Shown one piece after another: positions 49,580 through 58,341 of a stretch of DNA of 64,000 nt. Position 1 is the stretch's first letter; every line of letters starts with the position of its first letter. A model generated the notes under the pieces. The model had not been told where the DNA came from and searched no databases. It worked only from the letters and a program-made list of their open reading frames with translations. Origin of the DNA: Candidatus Gastranaerophilales bacterium. Lineage in GTDB: Bacteria; Cyanobacteriota; Vampirovibrionia; Gastranaerophilales; Gastranaerophilaceae. The translations under genes and the position numbers were made by a program. The stretch is from contig CAAFYU010000040.1 in assembly GCA_900767135.1 (NCBI GenBank), positions 1 to 64,000 on the forward strand. Reading direction: 5' to 3'.

Positions 49580-50296
49580 TTACTTCCCAAACCTTCTTTG
49601 TCTACTATGAAACTCTTCCACAGCATCAGCAAGCGAATTTTTGTCAAATTCAGGCCAATATTGTTTTGTAACAAGAATTTCAGAATATGCAATTTGCCAC
49701 AAAAGGTAGTTAGAGATACGTTTTTCGCCACCTGTTCTGATTAGCAAATCAGGGTCAGGAATTCCTTTTGTGTAAAGGTTTTGAGAAATCAATTCTTCTG
49801 TGATGTTTTCCGGCTTAATTCCTTGTTCTACAATTGATTTTACTGCGTGAACAATTTCATCTCGTGCACCATAATTGAAGGCAATTTGAAGATGAACTCC
49901 GGTATTATTTTTAGTTGTTTCAACGGAATTGTTCAGAATTTTTTGTAGTTTTGGACTAAGCTTTTTTATGTCGCCGATAAAACTGATTACAACACCTTCC
50001 GAGTGCATTTCTGCAAGCTCGTTTGTCAAGGTAATTGCAAGAAGTTCCATCAAAAAGTCAACTTCTTCCTTTTTTCTGTTCCAGTTTTCAGTCGAGAATG
50101 CGTAGACAGTCAGGTATTTAATCCCAAAATCTTTGCAAGCTCGAAGAGTTGCTTTCAGTGCGTCTACACCTTTTTTATGTCCCATAGCGGACGGAAGATT
50201 TTTTTCTTTTGCCCAGCGGCGATTTCCGTCCATAATTATTGCGATGTGTTGCAAATTTGTTTCTTTTACTATTTCAGCTGTTCTTATTTCGTTCAT
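49580..50296 (-). CDS. uppS: isoprenyl transferase (undecaprenyl diphosphate synthase)
   Basis: UppS makes the C55 lipid carrier for cell-wall synthesis. The 238-residue protein has the catalytic IAIIMDGNRRWAKEKN (D23 to R27), SFSTENWNR-like AFSTENWNRKK, and the C-terminal DLLIRTGGEKRISNYLLWQ. The start is supported by TATAAT six bases upstream and no Shine-Dalgarno, so the message is predicted leaderless. Confidence 0.96.
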   Translation of the reverse strand: MNEIRTAEIVKETNLQHIAIIMDGNRRWAKEKNLPSAMGHKKGVDALKATLRACKDFGIKYLTVYAFSTENWNRKKEEVDFLMELLAITLTNELAEMHSEGVVISFIGDIKKLSPKLQKILNNSVETTKNNTGVHLQIAFNYGARDEIVHAVKSIVEQGIKPENITEELISQNLYTKGIPDPDLLIRTGGEKRISNYLLWQIAYSEILVTKQYWPEFDKNSLADAVEEFHSRQRRFGK

Positions 50297-50308
50297 AGTT
50301 CTATTATA
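50297..50308 (-). promoter_or_regulatory. leaderless -10 element of uppS
   Basis: On the minus strand TATAAT (50308-50303), then AGAACT and ATG 50296. Confidence 0.65.
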
Positions 50309-50344
50309 GTAGAAATATTTTAAAAGGGAATAGATGAAATTAGA

Positions 50345-50473
50345 AAGTGAATAGGTGAATAAGCAAATAAGGGAATAAGTGCTTTACAGGTGCTATCGCA
50401 CCAAAATATATTTACGAGCGAAGCGAGCGATTTAAACTTATTCACCTATTTACTTATTTCTTATTCACTTTTC
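50345..50473. repeat. family A palindromic repeat (copy A4)
   Basis: Arms AAGTGAATAGGTGAATAAGC and TATTTACTTATTTCTTATTC enclose TTTACAGGTGCTATCGCACC and TTTACGAGCGAAGCGAGCG. It lies between the uppS promoter and fusA. Confidence 0.85.
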
Positions 50474-50634
50474 CACATTAATTTACTTTGTAACGTTTAT
50501 CGTCCCACAAAATATGAACTTTGCTTAACCTCTCTCCCCAAATTATTTACAAAAAAATTTGTTCATGTGATAATAATGTTGAAAGCTAAAAATATAATAG
50601 CGAATGTACACAATATAAAAAAGGAAAAACTAAG

Positions 50635-52725
50635 ATGGCTAGACAAACTCCATTAGAAAAAATCAGAAACATTGGTATTGCCGCTCACATCGATGCCGGT
50701 AAAACCACTACAACTGAACGTATTTTGTTTTACACAGGTAAAACTCATAAAATCGGCGAAACACACGATGGTGCTGCCGTAACTGACTTTATGGAACAAG
50801 AAAAAGAACGTGGTATTACAATTCAATCAGCTGCTGTAACAGCTACTTGGAAAGGACACCAAATCAACATTATTGATACCCCGGGTCACGTTGACTTCAC
50901 AATTGAAGTAGAACGTTCACTTCGTGTATTAGACGGTGTTGTTGCTGTATTCTGTGCAGTAGGTGGTGTTCAATCTCAATCAGAAACTGTATGGCGTCAA
51001 GCTAACAGATACGAAGTTCCACGTATGGTTTTCGTAAACAAAATGGACAGAACAGGTGCTGATTTTTACAGAGTTGTTGACCAAATTAAAAACAGATTAG
51101 GTGCAAATGCTGTTCCTATCCAATTGCCTATCGGTTCTGAAGATAAATTCAACGGCCTTATTGACTTGATGACAATGAGAGCTGAAATTTATACTAACGA
51201 CTTAGGTACAGATATTAAAGAAGAAGATATTCCAGCTGATATGATGGAAAAAGCTCAACAATATCACGACGCTATGGTTGAAGCTATTGCATCTGAAGAT
51301 GACGCTTTGATGGAAAAATACTTCGAAGATCCTGAATCTATTACAGTTGACGAATTGAAAGCTGTTTTGAGAAAAGCAGTTTGCGAAAACAAAATCGTTC
51401 CTGTAACTTGCGGTACAGCATTCAAAAACAAAGGTGTTCAACTTTTATTGAACGCAGTTGTTGATTATATGCCATCACCAGTTGATGTAAAAGCTATCGA
51501 AGGTGAACTTGAAGACGGTACAAAAACAGAAAGACACTCATCTGACTCTGAACCGTTCTCAGCTTTGGCATTTAAAGTTATGACTGACCCTTACGTAGGT
51601 CGTTTAACTTTCTTAAGAGTTTATTCTGGCGTAATTACTGCCGGTTCTTATGTTCTTAATGCTACTAACGGCAAAAAAGAACGTATCGCTCGTTTGGTTC
51701 GTATGTATGCTGATCAAAGAATTGAAGAACAAGAAGTTTACGCTGGTGACATCTGTGCAGCAGTTGGTTTGAAAGATACAACAACAGGTGATACATTGTG
51801 TGATGAAAAAGCTCCAATCATCTTGGAAAGAATGACTTTCCCTGAACCTGTAATTTCAGTTGCTATTGAACCAAAAACAAAAGCTGACCAAGATAAAATG
51901 GGTATCGCTCTTCAAAAACTTGCAGAAGAAGATCCTTCATTCAGAGTTAAATCTGATACAGAAACAGGTCAAACAATCATTTCTGGTATGGGTGAACTTC
52001 ACTTGGATATCATCGTTGACCGTATGTTGAGAGAATTCAAAGTTGAAGCTAACATCGGTAAACCGCAAGTAGCATACAGAGAAACAATTCGTGGAAACGC
52101 AGACCAAGATTCTAAATTTATCCGTCAATCAGGTGGTAAAGGTCAATATGGTCACGTTAAAGTTAGAATTTCTCCAGCTGAAGAAAATGCCGGTTTTGTA
52201 TTTGAAAACAAAATCGTTGGTGGTGCTATTCCTCGTGAATACATCGAACCTGCTAGAAAAGGTATGGAAGAAGCTCTTGAAGGCGGTATCTTGGCAGGAT
52301 TCCCTATGATCGACGTAAAAGTTGAACTTTATGATGGATCTTACCACGAAGTTGACTCTTCTGAAATGGCATTTAAAATCGCTGGTTCAATGGCTATCAA
52401 AGAAGGTTGCCGCAAAGCTCAACCTTGTATCCTTGAACCTATGATGAAAGTTGAAATCGAAATTCCAGACGAATTCACAGGTACAATTATCGGTGATATT
52501 TCAAGACGTCGTGGACGTGTTGAAGGTCAAGAACCACAAGGTAACACAGGTAACGTAATCGTTAGAGCTTTGGTTCCATTGGCTAACATGTTCGGTTATG
52601 CAACAGACTTGAGATCAAACACACAAGGTCGTGGAACATTCTCTATGGAATTCCACAACTACGAACAAGTTCCTGCTAATATCGAAAAAGAAATTATCGA
52701 GAAATCAGGTGCTGCAAAAGCGTAG
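50635..52725 (+). CDS. fusA: elongation factor G
   Basis: EF-G is the translocation GTPase of the ribosome. The 696-residue protein has all G motifs: [20 protein letters not shown] (G1), RGITIQSAA (G2), DTPGHVDFT (G3), [10 protein letters not shown] (G4). Domains II-V follow to the C-terminal [15 protein letters not shown]. Strong codon bias and an AAGGA Shine-Dalgarno fit high expression. It stands apart from the usual str operon (no rpsL, rpsG or tuf adjacent). Confidence 0.98.
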   Translation: MARQTPLEKIRNIGIAAHIDAGKTTTTERILFYTGKTHKIGETHDGAAVTDFMEQEKERGITIQSAAVTATWKGHQINIIDTPGHVDFTIEVERSLRVLDGVVAVFCAVGGVQSQSETVWRQANRYEVPRMVFVNKMDRTGADFYRVVDQIKNRLGANAVPIQLPIGSEDKFNGLIDLMTMRAEIYTNDLGTDIKEEDIPADMMEKAQQYHDAMVEAIASEDDALMEKYFEDPESITVDELKAVLRKAVCENKIVPVTCGTAFKNKGVQLLLNAVVDYMPSPVDVKAIEGELEDGTKTERHSSDSEPFSALAFKVMTDPYVGRLTFLRVYSGVITAGSYVLNATNGKKERIARLVRMYADQRIEEQEVYAGDICAAVGLKDTTTGDTLCDEKAPIILERMTFPEPVISVAIEPKTKADQDKMGIALQKLAEEDPSFRVKSDTETGQTIISGMGELHLDIIVDRMLREFKVEANIGKPQVAYRETIRGNADQDSKFIRQSGGKGQYGHVKVRISPAEENAGFVFENKIVGGAIPREYIEPARKGMEEALEGGILAGFPMIDVKVELYDGSYHEVDSSEMAFKIAGSMAIKEGCRKAQPCILEPMMKVEIEIPDEFTGTIIGDISRRRGRVEGQEPQGNTGNVIVRALVPLANMFGYATDLRSNTQGRGTFSMEFHNYEQVPANIEKEIIEKSGAAKA

Positions 52726-52752
52726 TCGTTGATAAACGATTAAAATATATTT

Positions 52753-52796
52753 CAAACCTCGAGAAGTTTTCAATAACATCTCGGGGTTTGTTTTAT
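52753..52796 (+). terminator. terminator of fusA
   Basis: CAAACCTCGAGA pairs with TCTCGGGGTTTG around a 14-base loop and is followed by TTTT. There is one G-T pair. Confidence 0.85.
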
Positions 52797-52822
52797 AATT
52801 AAACATAATTTAAAACGACTAC

Positions 52823-52965
52823 ATGCACAGTAAAAGAAAAAGCCATTCTTACAAAGTGAAGAACGGCTACCAGACTTGGGGAGGAGGTATGAAAAACATA
52901 ATGTTTTTCATATCTAATACTTTTACATACGCCACAACAAAATAAAAACTTTTATTTTTTATCCA
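52823..52965 (+). ncRNA. structured intergenic element; candidate small RNA or 40-residue ORF
   Basis: Three inverted repeats follow one another: AGCCATTCTT/AAGAACGGCT (52841-52868, one mismatch), a perfect 12+1+12 palindrome TATGAAAAACAT-A-ATGTTTTTCATA (52888-52912), and an AAAATAAAA/TTTTATTTTT terminator-like end (to about 52962). A 40-residue frame, ATG 52823 to stop 52945, runs through it (MHSKRKSHSYKVKNGYQTWG...). A GGGGAGGAGG sits immediately before an internal ATG at zero spacing. I favour a small structured RNA over a protein, but cannot decide. Confidence 0.4.
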
Positions 52966-53007
52966 AATCTCATACATTTGATGTATATTTGAGGTAAAAT
53001 TATTTCT

Positions 53008-54096
53008 ATGCCAAAGAATTGTTATATACATATCCCGTTTTGTCGGTCTAAATGTAAATATTGTTCCTTTGTTTCATTTCCAAGATTAGAGTTAAAAAAG
53101 TCTTATTTAAACTCACTAAAAGAAGAAATCAAAATTCGTTACAATAATGAGGAATTAAATACACTTTATTTTGGGGGAGGAACACCTTCTGTTCTTACTC
53201 CGAACGAGTTTTTGGAGATTATTCAAATGTTTAATTTTGCCAAAAATCCCGAAATCACAACAGAATTAAATCCGGAAACAATGAGTTTAGAATATTTGCA
53301 AAAACTTAAACAGATCGGAATTAACAGAATTAGTTTCGGGTGCCAAACATTTGACGATTCTATTTTAAAAATAATAGGTCGAAGGCATTCTGCAAAATGC
53401 ACAATACAAGCCGTTACCATGGCACAAACTGCTGGGATTGAAAATATAAGTTTAGATTTTATTTATGGATTGCCATGCCAAAATTTAGAAGGATTTGAAA
53501 CTGATTTGAAAACAGCTGTCGGGCTTGGTATTCAGCACATTTCACTTTATGGACTAAAAATAGATGAGGGGTGTTATTTTTATGAACACGCTCCTGAAAA
53601 TTTGCCTGATGAAGATATGCAGGCGGATATGTATTTAAAAGCAATTGAAGTTGTTTCAGAGTATGGATTTGAACACTATGAAATAAGCAACTTTGCCAAA
53701 AATGGTTTTTATTCTCGACATAATCTAAATTATTGGGATAATAATTCTTACTACGGTTTCGGAGTTGCAAGTCATGGATATGAAAATGGTATCAGATATT
53801 TCAACACCTCTTCAATTGATGAATACTTAAAAAATCCGACAAAACACAAATCAGAACATATTTTAAGTAATCAAGAAAAGCTTGAAGAAGCTATTTTTCT
53901 AGGTTTTAGAGAGATGAAGGGAATTAATATTGAGAAAATAAACTTCGAATTTGGGATTAATTTTGAAGACAAGTATAAAGATATTTTGAAAAAATACATT
54001 GATTATGATTTTCTTGAACAAACAAATGTCGGCTATAAACTTACCAATAGTGGAATTTTAGTTAGTAACGTAATTTTAGCGGAGTTTTTAGAATAA
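53008..54096 (+). CDS. hemW: HemW-type radical SAM protein
   Basis: HemW relatives were long annotated as oxygen-independent coproporphyrinogen oxidase but bind and insert haem. The 362-residue protein has the C12-x3-C16-x2-C19 cluster motif (IPFCRSKCKYCSF), TLYFGGGTPSVLTPNE and the RISFGCQTFDDSILK segment. A HemW-like C-terminal domain (HNLNYWDNNSYYGFGVASHG) follows. The start lies seven bases after TAAAAT with no Shine-Dalgarno. Confidence 0.9.
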   Translation: MPKNCYIHIPFCRSKCKYCSFVSFPRLELKKSYLNSLKEEIKIRYNNEELNTLYFGGGTPSVLTPNEFLEIIQMFNFAKNPEITTELNPETMSLEYLQKLKQIGINRISFGCQTFDDSILKIIGRRHSAKCTIQAVTMAQTAGIENISLDFIYGLPCQNLEGFETDLKTAVGLGIQHISLYGLKIDEGCYFYEHAPENLPDEDMQADMYLKAIEVVSEYGFEHYEISNFAKNGFYSRHNLNYWDNNSYYGFGVASHGYENGIRYFNTSSIDEYLKNPTKHKSEHILSNQEKLEEAIFLGFREMKGINIEKINFEFGINFEDKYKDILKKYIDYDFLEQTNVGYKLTNSGILVSNVILAEFLE

Positions 54097-54156
54097 ATTT
54101 TCAAGTTTTTAAAATAGCAAATAATTTTACCATTATAAAAACTTTAATATCAAAAA

Positions 54157-55386
54157 TTATACGTCTTTTTTCACAAATCCGGTCTGGATAATGTCACGCC
54201 CAAAACGAGCTTCCAGTTTATCAAAACATTGAGATAATTTCGCTTTTTTCTCCTCAGATGAAATATCCGCAAACAAAGATATTTGTGCCTCATTATTTTG
54301 AACAAAATTCTCTAAAACCACGCCGGTACTGCGATACAAAATATTAGGATTATACAATTTATTCAAAAGTTTGAACACAATATCCGAAATTTCCAGCTCA
54401 AAATCAGTCGCACAAGTCAAAACCTTCTTTTCGCAAAAGACTCTGAAATCTTTCGTTCTCAAAAAAATGCTAACAGACTTACATTTCGCATTAATTTTTC
54501 TCAACTTTACACAAGCCCTGTGGATATGGTAGTTTAGGGAGTTTTTCAAATATGTTTTGTCCGATGAAAATTTTGCAAGTGCACTTGTTTTTTGGATAGA
54601 TTTTGGGAGTTTTTCCTCATTAGAAACAGGCGAAACCATCTCGCCCATAAGCTCATGTTTCATCTCTAAACCACGAATTCCAATCTGCTTGTCGAGCCAC
54701 AAGTCGTCTTGACAAATTAGTTCATACGCCGTCAAAATCCCATTTTTACGTAACAATAACGAAAGATTTTTTCCAATCCCCCAAATCTCATCTATGCTTG
54801 TTTTTTGCAACAAGGGAATAATCTCTCTGTTTTCAACTAAAAACACACCTTCGCCCATTGTTTTAGCCTTGTCGGACGCTAATTTTGCAAGAGATTTTGA
54901 CGAACTCACCCCGATAGAAACAGGTATATCTACTTGTTTAAGCACCTCTTCCCTTATCATTTGTGCAATTTCAAAGTAATTTTTTTTATACATTCGCTCC
55001 ATGCCGGTCAACTCGACAAAAGCTTCATCAATTGAATAAACCTCGACATTCGGACTAAATGTACGCAAAACGGTCATTACCTTTTTCGAAATTTCGCAAT
55101 ACAGGTCGTGGTTTGCGTTGATATACGTTGCCTTTTTCATGTGTCCTTCAATTTGAAAATACGGCATACCCATACGGATACCAAGCTTTTTTGCCTCTTT
55201 GGAACGAGAAATCACACATTGCCCACGTCCGGACATCACGCAAACCGGTTTCCCTTTCAGTTCCGGGTTTACAGACTGTTCGCAAGATACAAAAAACGAG
55301 TCACAATCAACTAATGCTATAACATTTTTCCGAGCCATAGCAATATTATCTATTTCTTTTGATTTTTCGTCAAAACTTTTATCCAT
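54157..55386 (-). CDS. Y-family DNA polymerase (UmuC/DinB-like)
   Basis: A translesion polymerase of 409 residues. The catalytic carboxylates are in IALVDCDSFFVSCEQ and EVYSIDEAFVELTG, the thumb has the helix-hairpin-helix SIDEIWGIGKNLSLLL, and a little-finger domain follows. VCVMSGRGQCVISRSKEAKK resembles UmuC more than DinB. No umuD/lexA-like gene adjoins it. The start at 55386 comes two bases after the rqcH stop; MARKNVIAL at 55338 is an alternative. It is probably translated from the rqcH transcript. Confidence 0.9.
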   Translation of the reverse strand: MDKSFDEKSKEIDNIAMARKNVIALVDCDSFFVSCEQSVNPELKGKPVCVMSGRGQCVISRSKEAKKLGIRMGMPYFQIEGHMKKATYINANHDLYCEISKKVMTVLRTFSPNVEVYSIDEAFVELTGMERMYKKNYFEIAQMIREEVLKQVDIPVSIGVSSSKSLAKLASDKAKTMGEGVFLVENREIIPLLQKTSIDEIWGIGKNLSLLLRKNGILTAYELICQDDLWLDKQIGIRGLEMKHELMGEMVSPVSNEEKLPKSIQKTSALAKFSSDKTYLKNSLNYHIHRACVKLRKINAKCKSVSIFLRTKDFRVFCEKKVLTCATDFELEISDIVFKLLNKLYNPNILYRSTGVVLENFVQNNEAQISLFADISSEEKKAKLSQCFDKLEARFGRDIIQTGFVKKDV

Positions 55387-55388
55387 AA

Positions 55389-56801
55389 CTAATCTACTAT
55401 AATTTCTTTTTCGTTTTTGTAAGTTACATAGCCCAAATTAGCTGCCGGTGGCTTTTTCAAGAATTTTCTTTTTGTATAAATCACTCCGACTTTTGAGGAT
55501 TGTGAACCTTTGGAATATTTTTTTGCAAGTTTTGCACACTCAAAAATCAACTTATCAGACGGATTTTCACATCTCAGAAGAATATGAGATCCTGCACAAT
55601 CCCTTGTGTGGAACCAAAAGTCTTCGTCCTTCGAAAGCTTTGACACAATATAATCATTTTGCCTGTTATTTCGCCCGACAAAAACTTTGCAACCTTCAAT
55701 TTCTAGCTCCATAAGAGAATTTTTCTCAACTTTTTTAGGCTTTTCTTTCGGGGAAACTTCAAGCTTAATTTCTTCTAAATCAGAAATAGAATCGGCAATA
55801 TCAATCGAATACAAAATTTGCTCAGAATAATTTATATTCTGTTCAAGTTCCGAAATAAGTTCAGAAAGCTTTATTGATGCAGTTTTTGCCTTGTTATAAA
55901 GCTTATAAAACCTGTTTGCATTATCTTTCAAGGTTTTTGTTGAATCCAATTCTATTTTAATCTGCTTATTATTTTCATAATCAAAAACTTCCGCAACCTT
56001 TGAATAATCAGACAGTGCGTACAAATTCGCCATAATCAAATCGCCATAAAGTCTGTACTTATTCATTTTTTCGTCAGTCATGAGCTGTTTTGACATTTTT
56101 ACAAGCGAATTTTTGTCCTTTTTCAACTTTGTATTAACAATTTGCCGTAAATTTTCTTTCAATTTTGCAAACTTGTCCTGATAAACACACTCGGCATAAT
56201 AATCGTCAATCGCTTTATTAAGACTTTCACAATCAGAATTTGCAAGAGAATTTTTTGAAGCATACCAATCTGTCGGGCGTCCTGACGGATAAACATAAGG
56301 CAAACCGCCTGCCATCTCACGTTCTCGACTCTTTTCGGCTCCGACATTATGTGCACAACCCAAAATCATATTGGTGTCATAGTTATAAAGAATTACGTTG
56401 GAATATTTTCCCATAAGCTCAATTGCAAGACATAAATAAATTTTTTCAGAAAGTTCGTTATAGGTTTCGATGTAAAACTCTAAAATTCTCTCATATTGAG
56501 GTTGATTTACTCGTGCTATAACAGAGTTTTCAAGGTATTTACGAAGTAGCATACAAAACATCGGCGGCTTTTGGGGAATTTCTATTAGTCGCTTTGCCTC
56601 ATTTGCTTTGTCCATAAAACAAACGTGATAGTACTGCGGATTTATATTTATATATAATTTTCGGGTTTCGCCTTTTGAACGAATTGAAAACACAAAATCA
56701 CGACGTGTCGGTTGCTGAATTTTTTGAATTCGTGCATTCGTCAAAAATTCCGAGTTTTCGTCAACCCATTTTTTCAAACTTAAAGAATCAAAATTTATCA
56801 T
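55389..56801 (-). CDS. rqcH: RqcH/NFACT-family ribosome quality-control protein
   Basis: RqcH binds stalled 50S-peptidyl-tRNA complexes and adds C-terminal alanine tails. The 470-residue protein has the NFACT-N domain (RIQKIQQPTRRDFVFSIRSK), a central coiled-coil region and the NFACT-R domain (DFWFHTRDCAGSHILLRCEN, KYSKGSQSSKVGVIYTKRKF). It is somewhat shorter than the roughly 570-residue Bacillus protein. TAAAAT-N6-ATG predicts a leaderless message carrying rqcH and the polymerase gene. Confidence 0.92.
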   Translation of the reverse strand: MINFDSLSLKKWVDENSEFLTNARIQKIQQPTRRDFVFSIRSKGETRKLYININPQYYHVCFMDKANEAKRLIEIPQKPPMFCMLLRKYLENSVIARVNQPQYERILEFYIETYNELSEKIYLCLAIELMGKYSNVILYNYDTNMILGCAHNVGAEKSREREMAGGLPYVYPSGRPTDWYASKNSLANSDCESLNKAIDDYYAECVYQDKFAKLKENLRQIVNTKLKKDKNSLVKMSKQLMTDEKMNKYRLYGDLIMANLYALSDYSKVAEVFDYENNKQIKIELDSTKTLKDNANRFYKLYNKAKTASIKLSELISELEQNINYSEQILYSIDIADSISDLEEIKLEVSPKEKPKKVEKNSLMELEIEGCKVFVGRNNRQNDYIVSKLSKDEDFWFHTRDCAGSHILLRCENPSDKLIFECAKLAKKYSKGSQSSKVGVIYTKRKFLKKPPAANLGYVTYKNEKEIIVD

Positions 56802-56813
56802 AATCTGATTTTA
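56802..56813 (-). promoter_or_regulatory. leaderless -10 element of rqcH
   Basis: On the minus strand TAAAAT (56813-56808), then CAGATT and ATG 56801. Confidence 0.5.
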
Positions 56814-56824
56814 CAACAAAGTTA

Positions 56825-56901
56825 AGCAGATGCATAGAGGCAAAGTCCTTTACGTAATAAACCTAGCTGCTTCGCTTCTTAGCTGCCTAGCTGCTTCAAA
56901 A
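56825..56901. repeat. family D intergenic repeat
   Basis: AGCAGATGCATAGAGGCAAAG followed by CTAGCTGCTTCGCTTCTTAG and CTGCCTAGCTGCTTC. Both parts recur inside the DUF4127 gene, and the second resembles the fragment in priA. It fills the space between rqcH and rimO, which diverge. Confidence 0.65.
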
Positions 56902-56969
56902 CAAATTGTCCAAGCAAGTGATTACAAAAAATTATATTCATGATAAAGTGATTTTAAAAGAGGTAAAAT

Positions 56970-58277
56970 ATGAAAATAGCATTATTAAACCATGGTTGTG
57001 CAAAAAACCTAGTTGATTCAGAACTTATGCTTGGGCTTTTGGCTCAAAAAGGACACCAAGTCACTTTGGACGAAAACGAGGCTGACATCGTAGTCGTGAA
57101 TACTTGTTCATTTATTCATGATGCAGAAAAAGAGTCTGTGCAAGCGATTTTACAAATGATTCAAGATGGGAAGAAAGTTATTGCAACAGGCTGTCTTGCT
57201 CAAAAATATAAGGGTGAACTAAAAAAAGCAATCCCTGAAATTTCAGGAATGATAGGAACTTCCGACATAAAAGAAATTGTCGAAGTAGTTGATAAAATTG
57301 CAGATAACAAAAATTATATTGAACACGTTTCTGAAAAACCTGAATATATTTATCCTGAAAATATTGAGCGACAACAGATTACAGTAGGTTCAAGCTCTTA
57401 CATAAAAATTGCAGACGGCTGTAATTACCACTGCGGATATTGCATTATTCCACAACTCAGAGGGGAATACCATTCCAGAACTATTGAAAATATTCTTGAA
57501 GAAGCAAATTCACTTGTCAAAAAAGGAGTTACTGAAATCGTTTTGATTGCACAAGATACAACAAGTTATGGAATTGATTTGTACGGCAAACCAGCTCTAC
57601 CAAAACTTTTGGAAGAACTAAATAAAATCGAAGGTTTAGGCTGGATTAGAATTTTGTACGCATATCCGACTCAGGTTACAGACGAGCTTATTGATACGAT
57701 TGCAAGACTTGATAAAGTTGTAAAATATATTGATTTGCCGTTGCAACACTATAATCAAGATATTCTAAAAGCTATGAGAAGACCGGTTATGGATTACGAT
57801 ATATTGGTTAAAAAAATTCGTGACAGAATTCCAAATGTCGCTATCAGAACAGCATTTATCGTTGGGTATCCGGGAGAAACTGATGAGCAATTTAACGAAC
57901 TTTATGAGTTTGTAAAACGTGCAAGATTTGAAAAAATGGGTGTGTTCGAATACTCTCGTGAAAAAAATACAGTTTCTTATTCAATGGAAAACCAAGTTCC
58001 TGCAAAAATCAAAAAACAACGTCACAAAAAATTGATGACTTTACAAAAGAAGATTTCTCGCGAAGTCAACGAAGGCTACGTTGGAAAGACACTTCCTTGT
58101 ATTGTAGAAGGCTTTACAGACGACGGACTTGTTTTGATGCGTTCTCAATATGACGCACCGGAAATAGATGGAATGGTTTACGCAAACTCTCACGATGCAA
58201 TCGTTCCGGGGGATATTGTAAACGTAAAAATTAATCGAGCAGATGACTATGATTTGTTCGGAGAAATTGTTGAATAA
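56970..58277 (+). CDS. rimO: ribosomal protein S12 methylthiotransferase
   Basis: RimO methylthiolates the conserved aspartate of ribosomal protein S12. The 435-residue protein has the N-terminal [4Fe-4S] domain (C10, C46, C75), the radical-SAM CNYHCGYC (C151, C155, C158) and a C-terminal TRAM domain (KTLPCIVEGFTDDGLVLMRS). The GCAKNLVDSE start and APEIDGMVY segment separate it from MiaB. AGAGGTAAAAT supports the start. Confidence 0.95.
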   Translation: MKIALLNHGCAKNLVDSELMLGLLAQKGHQVTLDENEADIVVVNTCSFIHDAEKESVQAILQMIQDGKKVIATGCLAQKYKGELKKAIPEISGMIGTSDIKEIVEVVDKIADNKNYIEHVSEKPEYIYPENIERQQITVGSSSYIKIADGCNYHCGYCIIPQLRGEYHSRTIENILEEANSLVKKGVTEIVLIAQDTTSYGIDLYGKPALPKLLEELNKIEGLGWIRILYAYPTQVTDELIDTIARLDKVVKYIDLPLQHYNQDILKAMRRPVMDYDILVKKIRDRIPNVAIRTAFIVGYPGETDEQFNELYEFVKRARFEKMGVFEYSREKNTVSYSMENQVPAKIKKQRHKKLMTLQKKISREVNEGYVGKTLPCIVEGFTDDGLVLMRSQYDAPEIDGMVYANSHDAIVPGDIVNVKINRADDYDLFGEIVE

Positions 58278-58290
58278 CACTGCAATGTAG

Positions 58291-58310
58291 GTCGGGATTG
58301 CTATCCCGAC
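58291..58310. repeat. short hairpin repeat GTCGGGA-TTGCTA-TCCCGAC (copy 2)
   Basis: Identical in stem and loop to 3404-3423 and preceded by the same GTAG. It is located between rimO and the flippase gene, which run the same way. Confidence 0.75.
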
Positions 58311-58341
58311 ACAAAAAAACGATAATAAATAAAGGATTAGC

